From Clavelina lepadiformis (taxonomy: Eukaryota; Chordata; Ascidiacea; Aplousobranchia; Clavelinidae): a DNA stretch of 64,000 bases. The stretch is taken from contig NC_135243.1 in the NCBI RefSeq assembly GCF_947623445.1, positions 9,302,501 through 9,366,500 on the forward strand, read 5' to 3'. The translations under genes and the position numbers were made by a program. Below, piece by piece: positions 46,782-58,271 of this stretch (the first letter of the stretch is position 1; the number at the start of each line of letters is the position of its first letter). The notes under the pieces are model-generated. The model ran no database searches. It saw nothing but the letters and a program-made list of their open reading frames with translations, and was not told the DNA's origin.

Positions 46782-48264
46782 GTCCAAAACATGCCAAGAT
46801 TTAAGACAATACCTGAGCGTTTACATGTGTTACCATCGTTACCTCCCCATATAGCGCCATCGGCTGGGCACTTACACGAGATTGCAGCGACACCGTAAGA
46901 CTAAAACGCAAACTTAGAATGAACTGAGCACGCGATAAAAGATTTTAAGACCAATAGAAACAAAATGGAGGAAGCAGCGCTTTAAAGTTCCCGATTGCCG
47001 GAAAAGAAACGACATTGACATCCGACGAGGCAGGAAAAGAGACGCAAAAACAAATCTTACGTTTTTCGCCTCTATACTTTGTCGTGTCATATGACATAAG
47101 GACTTTGCCAAACGGGAAGTTTTCTAACTTATGAATGACACATTAAAGGTAATTATGACTGTCTGTCGATATAATCACTCAGGTTAAAGCTTACTCCAAC
47201 ATTTCATCAAAACCTTTCTATACCGTGTCGAGGCGGCAGATTTAGAGTTATCAGTTCATTCATGGATACCGTGTCCCAAGCGCGCCATTTCTCGAAAACT
47301 ACACCATTGCAAGACTTAACATCGACGTTTGCAAACAATGCTTACCCCTCGTGCTGGTGCAAATTACGCGCGATTACGCCAGACCACTTCCAACAAACAT
47401 TCCACAGCATTGAAAATTGGTTCAGCGACATCAATACAATCGTTAACAAAATGTCTAAATACAACATCGCTCAGGAAGAAATGCAAACATATAAGCCTCA
47501 GTTTGTAAGCTGATATTGATACAGAACCTTCTGCTTGAGGTTTAAACAGTTCACAAGCCTAATACGTTCTGTGTGTTAAATTATTCTCTGATCTTTCTAA
47601 GATACCGATTTAATCTTTTACAAAAACCTCAAATCGACTGAAAAAGGTTTGAAGTTTTCAATGCTACTTCTCCAATATATTAGTTTAACTTTTATGTAAC
47701 AACTTTTGCCGAAATATTACACTAGAATGTTTCCATTTTACTTTGATGTTCCAAAACTTTCCATCCACTGATTCACCGCATTGAAGCGATTTTCAGTCCT
47801 ATGTTGCTTGTTTTAACTGATCATGCGCTGAATGAAATACAAAGAAATACAAAGAATAGCAGCCGGCATTTAAAATAAACTGTTAGTGCTAGCAGGTACG
47901 GAATATGCAATTTAAGAGTTGGCAAGACTGAAAGAGAGCTGACAAGATTTTGGTCATTGTCGTCCCTGACCGTCATGAGTGGTTGACACAGAGTTGATTC
48001 TGAGACCCGAGTTTTTTAACCTTGGGCAACCACAACTTCAAAAACCTGGCTAAGGTTGTGATTGTTTTCTGTTTCATACTAATCAAAGTTCAACCGCCTG
48101 CAAAGCATAGCCAAAGCTTGAGTACACGATTTAAGTTAAAAGGGAGCTATAAGCTTCACAACACCATTTCAAGAAAGAAACTGGAAATGTTTTCAATTAA
48201 CTTTCCATGTCAAATAATATTTAGCCTATTTCCAGTGGAGGTTAACGGCCATGTATTTGCCCTC
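46782..48264. other. Gene-free region with one orphan open frame
   Basis: An 83-codon open frame at 47262-47513 (MDTVSQARHFSKTTPLQDLT and onward) is richer in GC than its surroundings and ends next to a GTAAGC that could be a donor. I do not recognise it and see no matching second exon. Nothing else stands out. Confidence 0.4.
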
Positions 48265-48273
48265 ATAGCACAT

Positions 48274-49325
48274 GGTGTACCGACACTTAATCACGCGACA
48301 CTTAATCACGCGACGCTTAATCACCGACACATAATCACTAGGACATTTAATCACGCGACTTGGATACTTAATCACGCGACATTTAATCACGCGACACATA
48401 ATCACTTGGATGTCGGAAAAGCGTGAGGAAAATTCAGTAATTCAAGCTCGTGTGCATCTCTCTGTGGGGATGGCGATGTGGATTGCTTTTAAGGTTGGCC
48501 TAAAGCCAAAGGCTATTAGTCTTTCTTTTAGAACATTTTCTATTTTTCATTTCTATTTCATCTCTTCAGAACATTTCTATTTTCACCTAACGCAAAGCGT
48601 CCTGGGCAAAGTTAATGAAATTGGCATGAAATGTGACTACGAGTCTAATGACGAATTAAGAACAGCTGTTCGGTGTTTACCAGCCTTAGCCATGGTCCCT
48701 TCCTCTGACGTAGTCGAGTAATTTCTGATCTTAGCTGATAGAATGCCCGATCACGAGAAGATGCCTGAGCTGCTTTCGTATTTCGAACACACATATACTG
48801 TATCAGAGGCAGACGACGTCCGGGACGTGGTGAAAATTACGGCTCAGCCATCTTTCCAATCGAAAGTTGGAATCATTACGAAGCCGGGGCAGGTTGCATT
48901 GCAAGAACCATAAATGCTGTCGAAGGTTGGCATTTTGGTCTCCAAGTGCTTTTTCAGTGCCACCACCCGACATTGTGGACTTTCATACAGGGAATTGAAA
49001 AAGACATTCAAATGCAACGTGCAACGTTTCGGCAAGGAATTGCTGGTACTCAACCTTCTATTCCAATGCGGTACAAGGCACTGAAACTGCGTGTGCAAAA
49101 CACAGTTGACCGTTATCTGTCAAGCGAGATTTTAGTCTATCTTCGTGCAGTTGCTTACATTTCTCATGCATAACATTGCTGTAAATTGTAAATGTAAATA
49201 AACATTGTAAATGTGTGATTAAATGTCGCGTGATTAAATGTCCTAGTGATTATGTGTCGGTGATTAAGCGTCGCGTGATTAAGTGTCGCGTGATTAAGTG
49301 TCGCGTGATTAAGTGTCACCAAACC
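48274..49325 (+). mobile_element. Mutator-like element (MULE) with a 9-bp target duplication
   Basis: 1052 bp, flanked exactly by ATAGCACAT at 48265-48273 and 49326-49334. The left end is GGTGTACCGACACTTAATCA; the right end, complemented, is GGTTTGGTGACACTTAATCA. Both ends continue as arrays of a ~15-16-bp unit (ACACTTAATCACGCG and variants with CATTTAATC or CATAATCAC), about 140 bp on the left and 110 bp on the right. Inside is the C-terminal half of a MULE transposase. It is an internally deleted, non-autonomous copy. The perfect target duplication suggests a recent insertion. Confidence 0.92.
48410..49173 (+). pseudogene. MULE transposase, C-terminal remnant
   Basis: One frame reads VHLSVGMAMWIAFKVGLKPK, then VNEIGMKCDYESNDELRTAV and RCLPALAMVPSSDVVE before a stop codon. 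In later frames the sequence continues MPDHEKMPELLSYFEHTY, then RGRRRPGRGENYGSAIFPIE, then the hallmark NAVEGWHFGL and CHHPTLWTFIQGIEKD. This order (HP.LW.F and N.VEGWH) is characteristic of MULE transposases. At least one in-frame stop and one frameshift are present. The N-terminal half with the first catalytic aspartates is missing. Confidence 0.88.
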
Positions 49326-49334
49326 ATAGCACAT

Positions 49335-52300
49335 AGCTAAAACTGGGCGCTATTTTTGCTGGTGCTACTCCTTAGTAGCGCGTAATTATTTTAATGTCGA
49401 CTTTAACCTGCATCGTCACTCATCAAGTTGCTCACTTCCTTGTTTGACGTCATTTCTATTTCAAAGTCAGACTGTGAGTAGAAGTAGGACTTGTGACTCG
49501 AAACCAAACAGCGCATTGGAATATGGCGGCCATTCTTTAAGCTATGAGGAGCAACAGTAACACTTTCTTTAGTCTATTAATCATTTACCATGCAGTTGTC
49601 AGTACAGAAAATATAAGGCGTTTGACTCATAGCGAAATACTTATTTTACAAGAAAGGCCAACTACAATATTTAGGACGTGACATCTGTCGTATTACATTT
49701 ATTTCTTTCTTAGCTTAAACTTCGCTTTTCGCAGTCAAAAAATCCCATTGCCGGCTTGGTTCGTTGAACCCAGGGGAAACGCACAAGTTGTACCGCGCAT
49801 ACCCACTTGTTAACTGGTCACCTTGGAAATGACGCTCGGTTCTACGATTTGCGCAACATTGTGATTCAGTTCAAAACAATTTGCTATTTTTCTATTCGCT
49901 GCAAAATAAAAACAATAACCACAGAAACATTAAAAAAAATATTTCTTTAAGTTACGTTACCGTATACGGTATATAGTATCAGCTACGTCTCATTAATTAT
50001 AACATAGGGAAAACGATCCCCGCGTTGCACAAAGGTACTTGTATTACCTGGGAATTACTGGCTGTCGCAGTCTTGCACTAGATTGCTATCACTTCACACC
50101 GGAGAGAAGGAATCATGAGGCCGTGTCTTTGATGCTTGATCTCAGTACTTTGATATTCATATAAAATCTTCACTGAGTAAACCAGACAAGTGAGCTTAAT
50201 CAATCCTTTGTGGATCATTATTAAGATAATTTCCACCCATAAGCACTGCAAGACAAAGTCGATAAGAACATTAAACTCAGTTGTTTGCTACTATTAGAGT
50301 TTCCACTATTTGTGGCTCGCAATGTTTTCCCCAAACCTTAACGTTGCAGCCTTGGACCTTCATGCTTGCAGTTTTGGACCAGCCTGTTATAGAATGAAGT
50401 CGACCTGTTGCAGATGACCACAATCCACACAGTCAATGATGGCTGGACAAAATAGCGAAGGTAAAACATCCCAGCCCACACCAGCACACATAAGCCGATG
50501 TGATATAAGTCTAAAAAATACGCTCAAAATGTCGTTATAAATATTAAAATGATATTTCAAGCATTCCCAAGAATAACGTTGATATTTCCTTTCATCTTGG
50601 AAACTGAAATTTCCCTGAAAAGCTTTAAATTTCGACATTTTTCACATATTAAATGAATGAATTTAAGAAGCACCATCTATTAATTATTTATATCTTTGTA
50701 TCTGGCCAATGTTACAAAAATCTATCTTTGTGTGAAAAATTGGAAAAAAAACTGATTCCATCTCGATCTAGATGTAAGAAATCTGACACGTCAGCACAGA
50801 CAAAATAAAGCTGTTGTTACGTCATAGGACAGCGCACAGTTTTCATTTTAAATGTCAATTTAATATTAATGCTATTTACTCTACGCAGGCAGATGAAAGC
50901 CATGAAAGATAACCCAGGTTTCTATTATTAAAAAGTCCGCTGTGGGTATTTGGAATATTTACTTCTTTATCTGACCTCTCACCTGGCAACGCTCGACACC
51001 AGATTTTATTTATTTACGTCATTTTTTTAGAAAACCTTAAAACTGAAGAACAAAAATCATCCATTTAAGGTTAAACACGTGCCATAAAAGTGCCAGTGTT
51101 TAAGCCAAGCGCAGTAGAAAGCAATTTCTTTCATTTCTGCAAGCGCAGACACTGGAACAAATGTTCTGCAGCTTAATATGGGTCAGCCTTCATATGTGCT
51201 TCTTGACTGTAGCAAAATGTATTTATCTGGCTGCCTGTTCTCAATTATTTGCTGTGGCAATTTTTTAGGGTTTTGATTGTCTGATAAGTTTGAAATAAAT
51301 TTACCAGCTACAGGCCGCGCAGATACGCCATTAATTAATTAGTGGTTATCTTGAAACGCGAAACCGGTGATTATGTATTACTGTCACGGGATTATTTTTA
51401 TGCACCCGTTTTGGAGTCATCACATTATACACTGTTTTTTTCGCACCACTCTTATAGGTTGATTTAGTATTGTGGTCAAATGTGTGGGCCAACTTCTGTT
51501 TTTACTCAAACTGAGTCATTTTTATGCATGCTCGTCAAGTTTTATGTTTGCTCACGTGCAACCTCATTTTACTTGTTTGTATGTACAAATGTTTTTATTC
51601 GATCTCTTATGACGTCACGCATCGCTACCCCGAGAGCCTAATTAGTGTTTAGCGTCCCACGTTGATTGTCTCATTGCGTGGAATTTGTTTTGGTGTGGTG
51701 TTGCGCTAGGCTGGAAAGTGCTGGGCGAGGGTTGAATTCAGTTATGTTTGGGTTTTATAGAAGTAAGATGGGTGTTTAAGAAAATGATGTTAAAAGTTAG
51801 TAAGGCAAAAGAGCTAATTGACTAGCTGTCAAGCGGGAAGTTTCCTGGTTAAGAAAAAGTTTGGTTACATTGCTAGCTATAACTTTTAATCTATAGTTAG
51901 CCGAGTGGAGCTACTAAAAGAATTTCTTTATTATTTTCAGCATTTTTTATTTGTGGTTTTGTGGCTTGTGCAAAGCAGCTACCTGTAGTTAAAGAGAATT
52001 ACAAAATTAACAAGGTGTTCTTTAATACAAAAATGATTACAAACGACTAGCAGAAACATTTACAACACCCTGAAATAGTTCACTTGTTTTGTTTATGTCT
52101 TGAGCGTTCCTCGTTTCCTAGCTTTGGAATGAACTTTTTCGAATGAGCTTTTTAGCATGAATAAGGCGAATAGACAATAAGACGAATGCAACGCGCCTTG
52201 CTGGGTGTCAACTCAGTTGTAATTTTAGCAATTACAAGCTTGAATTCTTGTTCCAATGTCGACCTAGGCCCACAGAGAAGTCGTGTCAATGCCTTATTCT

Positions 52301-52531
52301 CATTTGGGCGTATTTCAACACGGAAAACATCTTTGTGAAAATCGATGGCAGTGTTAGACCTTCGGTAGCCTCTGGTTATAAAGATTTTAGTACGAAGTCA
52401 TTGCTAGGACAGATGCAGTGAAAAGTGGGGACTCTATTGATTCAATCGTTAATTGCGTGCGAACAATCAACAACAATCTATTGAAGTTTATGAACAAAAT
52501 CGAAAACTATCTTAAGAAATTTGATTAAATA
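49335..52531. other. 3.2-kb gene-free region
   Basis: I see no recognisable gene, transposon terminus or tandem repeat. A TGACGTCA palindrome is absent, but scattered GACGTCA-like half-sites occur (for example near 51610). Small open frames (50387-50638 on the minus strand) look like chance. Confidence 0.5.
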
Positions 52532-52539
52532 CCTTATGG

Positions 52540-52795
52540 CAGTGGTTCCCAAACTTTATCTACGCGCGTACCATTTTTTTGGTTCATGCAGCGTTCTCGT
52601 ACCACCTACATTGTAGGTGGTCCGACAAAACTCCAGAATTCAAAAGTAAAAAATGATAGGCAAAATGTTTACTAAAGGCTCGTGAATATTAAACAAAAAT
52701 TAGTAGAACTTGTTGAAGTAGTAGTTGCTCGCGTACCACCTGGAAGACCTTCGTGTACCACTAGTGGTACGCGTACCATAGTTTGGGAACCACTG
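52540..52795. mobile_element. hAT-type MITE (CAGTGGTTCCCAAACT) with exact 8-bp duplication
   Basis: 256 bp. The left end CAGTGGTTCCCAAACTTTAT and right end ATAGTTTGGGAACCACTG form a near-perfect inverted repeat. The octamer CCTTATGG is duplicated exactly at 52532-52539 and 52796-52803. The interior has paired GCGTACCA motifs. It ends 92 bp before the start codon of the cysteine-rich gene, so it sits in that gene's promoter or 5' UTR. Confidence 0.93.
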
Positions 52796-52887
52796 CCTTA
52801 TGGTAATGAATATTCGTGCACAGTATTTTATTAATTTATTATTTTTCTGAGTAATTGCAGTGACATAAGATAGACTGTCTTGTTGCA

Positions 52888-53865
52888 ATGTGCTTTACAC
52901 AAGGAAGAGCGGTTTTATTGGTCGCATATCTGCACATTTTATATTCTGATTGTTGCTACATTGCGGATTGTCCGGGTAAGGACTATTATATTGGGAAAAG
53001 AATTTTGCCGGAAATGTTTTCTACAATCGACAAAACCGGTTCCTCTCAGGATCATCTGTTGGAGCGTGGGATAGCGGAGGTAAAAGCAAATTTAAAGTTA
53101 AACACCTTGCAATTTTTTTCGCTATCAGCTTTTCAATATTTCTTGTTGCAAGTTAGGTTATACTGCCTTCAGTAAAGAAGTCAAGTATAAATATTTTCAT
53201 CAGAAATTACTTACAATTACAGGCCTACTTTAAGCTGTAAATAATATACTATTCTCATAAAATGTTAAGTAATGATGTGACAAATGAATACTAAGGAGAA
53301 TAGCCTACGTCATCACATTTTACCTGATTTTAGTTTTTTTAAATGTTGAAACTTTTATTTTCTGAGATTACGTAAAGTAGATTTAAGCAAAACATTTATC
53401 CTACGTCATTGAAGATTTTACTTAGATAACTTGTAGGCCTATTTAGATTTTTTGAATATAAGTATTAGCCTATATCGTTAAAATTGTGCTATATTAGAAA
53501 ATATTTATAATGGTTTATTTTATTTTATCAAACGAAAAATATTTGCAAAAAATTCTGGTTTCAATCTGTTCTTCATGCAGTGTTTGGACGATCCCCGTGC
53601 CCTGATATCGAAGCGATGTGATTTCTATGGAACGAAACTGTGCTGTCAGCTGGACGACAATTACGGAGACATTGCGTGTGATGTGACATCATCGTCCAAT
53701 GAAGACGCCTCAGAGATGAGAGGGATGTTGGAAGCAGCTGAGATTAGAATGAAGAAGCTCATCTTCCAAAGAGGGACTCCTCCTGGAGGAAAATATTGTC
53801 TGAAGATGGGGATCTGCTGCGTGAAAGGTGTCTACATCCCTAAATACTCAACTTTCAATCTTTAA
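52888..53865 (+). CDS. Predicted secreted cysteine-rich protein, two exons
   Basis: Exon 1 is 52888-53079 (64 codons, donor GAG|GTAAAA) and exon 2 is 53581-53865 (acceptor TTCATGCAG), joining in phase 0 for 158 aa. The N-terminus MCFTQGRAVLLVAYLHILY looks like a signal peptide. The mature part has cysteines in DCPG, ECLDD, RCDFYGTKLCCQLDD, IACD, KYCLKMGICCVKG: nine after the signal region, including two CC pairs. The doublets CxxYGTKLCC and CLKMGICC look like two related half-modules. An alternative donor (CCGG|GTAAGG) would give an early stop in exon 2, supporting the chosen one. I do not recognise the family; a secreted peptide, toxin-like or matrix protein are all possible. Confidence 0.6.
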
Positions 53866-54962
53866 TCAATCATGTCCAAACTTGGTGTTATTTGCAAACA
53901 ACTCACTGACCTTGATTGTTGATTAATTTGACAGACAGATGCAAACTTGACCTCTCTTGCAGCGCTGTGACGTCATCGGTTGAGGAAAAGCATTCCGGGT
54001 TACCATTGTTGTTGAGCAAGTTACTGGACGGGGCGCAAGGCTACTGAGCTACCGATATGCTTCGGTTAAATTTTCAAGTGTTATTCGTTGTTCGATTTAA
54101 AACTTGATGATAAAAACGAGCGTCAAAGTTGATTGTCTCTCTGCTGCTGCTTACTGAGCACGACAAACAATTATGACGTCGTTATACTAACAAGGGGTTA
54201 AAACATTTCACAATCGATTGAATTCGTTGCGTCATAATGAGCGATTGGTAACAAAAACTTCCATGGACTGAAGTCAAACCTGAGATTTCTCTTCGGTAAA
54301 ATATTTGAATCACGCCGACATTTGGCATTCCGAACGCGGCAAAAAAAAACCCGACCCCGTTGACAGTTGCCATGATTCTTGACATTCAAGATAAAACAAA
54401 TGTTGTCTCCGGTCCTACATATATTCTCTTTATACGAGTAAACTCTCCTCGCCAAGCACAATTATTTACAAGCAAGAAGCACAAATGTTATAGAAAAGTT
54501 TGTTAAAAGAAGATGTCACTCAAACACTAGATTATGGCGAGTCCTATGATCTGTGCAAGGGACCGATCTAGAAACAACAAACACGTTTCAGTCGGCCGTT
54601 TCTACGCATCACAACTATTGTGCGGTATTTATGTTCGACCATGGCACACAAAGTATGTACTTTATAGTCATAATATAACTAATAGCTAAATAGGTTACTC
54701 AATCCAACACTGAGTTAAGCAAATGTACAGTAGGAGTTGGCTACATTGGTAGGTAAACTAAAGTAAACTAAACTTGCCCTAAACTTTTCTTATTTGTTTA
54801 TATTTCATTTTTACTGCTTTAGATGGTATTCTAATATTATTTTCTGACATACTATTTTTATTTTCTACGAAGATTTATAATTTTCACTGGATCTACATAC
54901 ACCTCTTGCATGCTGCTCAGTATTTATACTTTGATTGTTAATCGCCTTAACCCTATTTTCAC
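53866..54962. other. Gene-free spacer
   Basis: Sequence downstream of the cysteine-rich gene up to the second MULE. No domain or repeat is recognised; reverse-strand open frames near 54182-54461 conflict with each other. Confidence 0.45.
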
Positions 54963-55915
54963 GGTGTACCGACACTTAATCACGCGACACTTAATCACGC
55001 GACGCTTAATCACCGACACATAATCACTAGGACATTTAATCACGCGACACATAATCACGCGACATTTAATCACGCGACACATAATCACTTGGATGTCGGA
55101 AAAGCGTGAGGAAAATTCAGTAATTCAAGCTCGTGTGCATCTCTCTGTGGGAATGGCGATGTGGATTGCTTTTAAGGTTGGCCTGAAGCCAAAGGCTATT
55201 AGTCTTTCTTTTAGAACTCCCCGACAATTGTCTTTGACTCCGTTGCGCCGGCTTTCTCTATAATGTTTCTTTAAATCAACACCAGCTTCATAAAGTCTAA
55301 TTGTTATATTGTCCGAAGTAAGTTGTATCACAATAGAAACATTTTCATCATCTTTTCACATTTAAACAAAACCATAACTCCAATTCAGTAATGAACAGTC
55401 CAGAAGGTAAAACTGATATTATGTGTAGAGACAAGAAGGGGAGATTTTAACCAAACCTTAGTTTTTATACAAACACATTAGCCAATCAGGAAATAACATG
55501 TCATTTTGCATTGCTACGTATAACCTATGTAATATTAATATCTAACATTATTCTATTGTCACAACGTGCAACGTGCACAAATGAAACGTGCAACGTTTCT
55601 GCAAGGAATTGCTGGTACTCAACCTTCTATTCCAATGCGGTACAAGGCACTGAAACAGCGCGTGCAAAACACAGTTGACCGTTATCTGTCAAGCGAGATT
55701 TTAGTGCAGTTGCTTACATTTCCCATGCATAACATTGCTGTGAATTGTAAATGTAAATAAACATTGTAAATGTGTGATTATGTGTCGCGTGATTAAATGT
55801 CCTAGTGATTATGTGTCGCGTGATTAAGTGTCGCGTGATTAAATGTCCTAGTGATTATGTGTCGGTGATTAAACGTCGCGTGATCAAGTGTCGCGTGATT
55901 AAGTGTCACCAAACC
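54963..55915 (+). mobile_element. MULE derivative with a foreign internal segment
   Basis: 953 bp with the same ends as the copy at 48274 (GGTGTACCGACACTTAATCA and the mirrored GTGTCACCAAACC). The octamer ATTTTCAC is duplicated at 54955-54962 and 55916-55923. The terminal arrays of the ~15-bp TTAATCACGCGAC unit are present at both ends. Identity to the first copy runs from the left end to about 55217 and resumes at about 55562. The ~345 bp between are unrelated to the first copy and replace the transposase core. Only the last transposase codons (about MKRATFLQGIAGTQPSIPMR onward) remain. Confidence 0.9.
55218..55561 (-). other. Foreign segment captured inside a MULE
   Basis: This insert begins right after TCTTTTAGAAC shared with the other MULE copy and ends just before the shared CAACGTGCAACG. 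On the minus strand it has an open stretch including IQLTSDNITIRLYEAGVDLK and KHYRESRRNGVKDNC. I do not recognise the protein. It may be a captured host gene piece (a Pack-MULE-type event), filler from interrupted gap repair, or a part of the parental MULE that was lost from the first copy. Confidence 0.6.
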
Positions 55916-57744
55916 ATTTTCACTAGGTGTGGCTGCTCCCGCACACAGTCACAGAAAAACGTGGCGTACAGTTGCATTGTTTGCTGTAGAAACTTGAAAT
56001 TTGGTGACTTTTCCTAAAAAATGTTCAGCTATCTGTCCATGTTTGTTTTATAAAGTTGGAGTTTGTAATTTTTGAGATATTGTCATTTTTTCATAATTTT
56101 TCTCTCTCTCCGCATTGAAGCGAATCGTTTTCGTTCACTCATTTACGCATATTTACGATATCTGTGAGACATCAATCTCCACACACACCTGCAGACACGG
56201 GCAGCGCCTAACTTATTCTTAATGCGTGGTTACTTTATCGTATTGCAACTGTAGTTGAAATTTAGTATAACCGTTAGTTATGATATTTTTTAACTATAAC
56301 TATAGTTTTATTGGTAACTTTTAATGTTTCATGTGTGCACTTCTTAAGTTTCTTCTAACGTGCTTATATAAAAACTTTGGGAAATCATAAAAGCGTTTGT
56401 TTGGGGGAAGTGAAGAGATGTCTTACATCTCGGGTTTACGCCTTTTGACAGGTCTATTACGTCGAAACTCACACTACGTAGTCTTTGAGTTACCAATTTA
56501 TCAATCGTATCTTGTTGCTGTGAAAAAAACCTTCAGCCTGTGACAAAAAGGCGACATGAAAGCGATCATCCGCACCAGCTCCTGCAAGCTCAACCAACGG
56601 AACAAAAGGAAATTAGTGGCCAGAGACACCACAGCGCTTCAAGCCGGGGTCATTCGGTCGAGCACAAACCACAGCAGTAACCATCATCACAAAGTTACGT
56701 CATGCGTTTCGGCAATACCCAAACAATGCAGTAAAACGATGATGACGTCAGCACAACAAACAAAAGTTAAAGTCACTTTACCATGTGCTGTGCTTCGCGG
56801 TGTAACAACCGTCTGGTGTCGTGAGTGAGTCGCTTCGAGTTGAGGAAATGATTGACACAATACATCACGAAAATAGAAGAATCTTTCATATGAAAAACAC
56901 GAAAGGGTTGAGTTGCTTGTACAAGACTATATGTGTTAAACTAAACACATTTTATATTATAAACACTGCACTACCTACTACAATGGGAATGCGGAATTAA
57001 ATGGGTAAAGCTTTTAATCATGATAAATGCAGCAGAAGCGGTAGGATATATTATTTCTGTTTGGTCGCTAATAGTAATTACTTAGTAGTTTTGAGTTATA
57101 GAGTTATTGAAACACTTTTAGTGTAAGTTTTGTGAATAACTGGTTACCGTTGTGACTGTAACTGTATGTAGCATTTGCTTATTGACGATAACAGTTTTTT
57201 CAATCGGTCCAACTGTGGTTGTTTACTGGGATCACTCAATGATCTGCACAGAAAGCGATAAGAATAATTTTCAAATATTGCTTACGTCACGCACTATATA
57301 ACTAAATTGTATAGCGTTTTTTCATTTTAATTTGTAGTGACCAATAAGGAATTGGTAATAATGGTTATAGGAATGCGGGTAACGGTTAAACTGTGCAGCT
57401 CATTTTAAAGCTTTTCGAAGATGATTAGCCACAAGTTAACATGAAATATATATCTGGTAGACGAGGTACCAGCTTAAGGCTAGAAGTATGCATCTCTGAT
57501 AAAAGCCCTGACATTTTAGTGTCAAAGCAGTATAATTTCTGTTTGGCGCGAGTCAATTTGAAGCAATGCGTTTGTGGTATTCTGCAGAATATTCTGTTAA
57601 CAGATGAGTTATTATTAGCTTAAAAGATGCAGTTAGTAGATGAGTCTTTCCGTAATTTCATCCTACGAGCTATGCATGTTTCGCGAAAGACGACTTCAAA
57701 GATAACTGATGTGGCTTCCAAATCGTTTTAGATAAGTTGTAACT
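55916..57744. other. Region with one candidate orphan exon
   Basis: Mostly AT-rich with no recognised genes. A GC-richer open frame at 56556-56828 is listed separately. The 60-codon frame at 57441 has no domain. Confidence 0.45.
56556..56828 (+). CDS. Candidate orphan first exon, basic, unknown
   Basis: A 90-codon frame starting MKAIIRTSSCKLNQRNKRKL is clearly richer in GC and in codon complexity than its surroundings. It is basic and rich in Ser, Thr and His (SSTNHSSNHHHKV). Near its end is a perfect donor (TGTC|GTGAGT at about 56818), so it could be the first coding exon of a gene whose other exons I cannot identify. No domain recognised. It may equally be chance. Confidence 0.25.
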   Translation: MKAIIRTSSCKLNQRNKRKLVARDTTALQAGVIRSSTNHSSNHHHKVTSCVSAIPKQCSKTMMTSAQQTKVKVTLPCAVLRGVTTVWCRE

Positions 57745-58271
57745 TAGGGTTGCCATACGTCCGGAATTTTAGTGTTCAAACTGCGTCCGGGGGGGAATGC
57801 TAAAATATGCTTAAATGTCCGGAAATTTTAAAATTGTTTGTTGCGTTACGGGTAATAATTTCATTGTTACGTCATAAACGACAATAAAGCGCTCTATTTG
57901 GGATACAATGATACATGGATGAGTGGAGCTAGGCTAGTAGCTGAAGGCCTTATATCTTGGTCGATATTGCAAAATTTAGAACATGTCTGAAACGATAAGA
58001 GCGTATATTCGCTGAAGAAAATTATAAAGCAGTAGAAAAATAGCGCAACAAGAAGTCTGTTGCAGACCAAATTAGAATACCAAGGAAATTGTCGTTTGTT
58101 TAATGCTTAATGATTTCGAAGTGGGCCGCGGGTTTTGTTCGCACCGTCAAGGTGGGGCATTGCTAGTGTGACGTAATATTGACAGACGATGTGTTCATAC
58201 CTCATTCTAAAAACCGCTAGTGGGCACTAAAGAGTGTCTGGATTTTAGGCCACGAAAATATGGTAACCCTA
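57745..58271. mobile_element. GTCC-rich TIR element, copy 2 (uninterrupted)
   Basis: The ends TAGGGTTGCCATA and TATGGTAACCCTA are inverted repeats; about 527 bp with no significant open frame. It is nearly identical to the split copy at 26068-28973, for example GGATGAGTGGAGCTAGGCTA and GTGGGCCGCGGGTTTTGTTC. It lacks the short GTCCGG palindrome found near the left end of copy 1. I could not identify an exact target duplication. High identity means recent mobility or recent common origin. Confidence 0.87.

Noticed and set aside
47262-47513. 83-codon frame with a GTAAGC near the end, considered as an exon
   Set aside because: No partner exon, no recognised domain; kept only as a remark in the spacer entry.
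48022-48426. 134-codon frame with repeated LNHATLNHA peptides
   Set aside because: The peptide repeat is only the translation of the MULE terminal TTAATCACGCGAC array; the frame crosses the element border.
52942-52978. Alternative strong donor (CCGG|GTAAGG) for exon 1 of the cysteine-rich gene
   Set aside because: Joining there puts exon 2 in a frame with a stop after about a dozen codons; the downstream GAG|GTAAAA donor keeps the cysteine-rich frame open.
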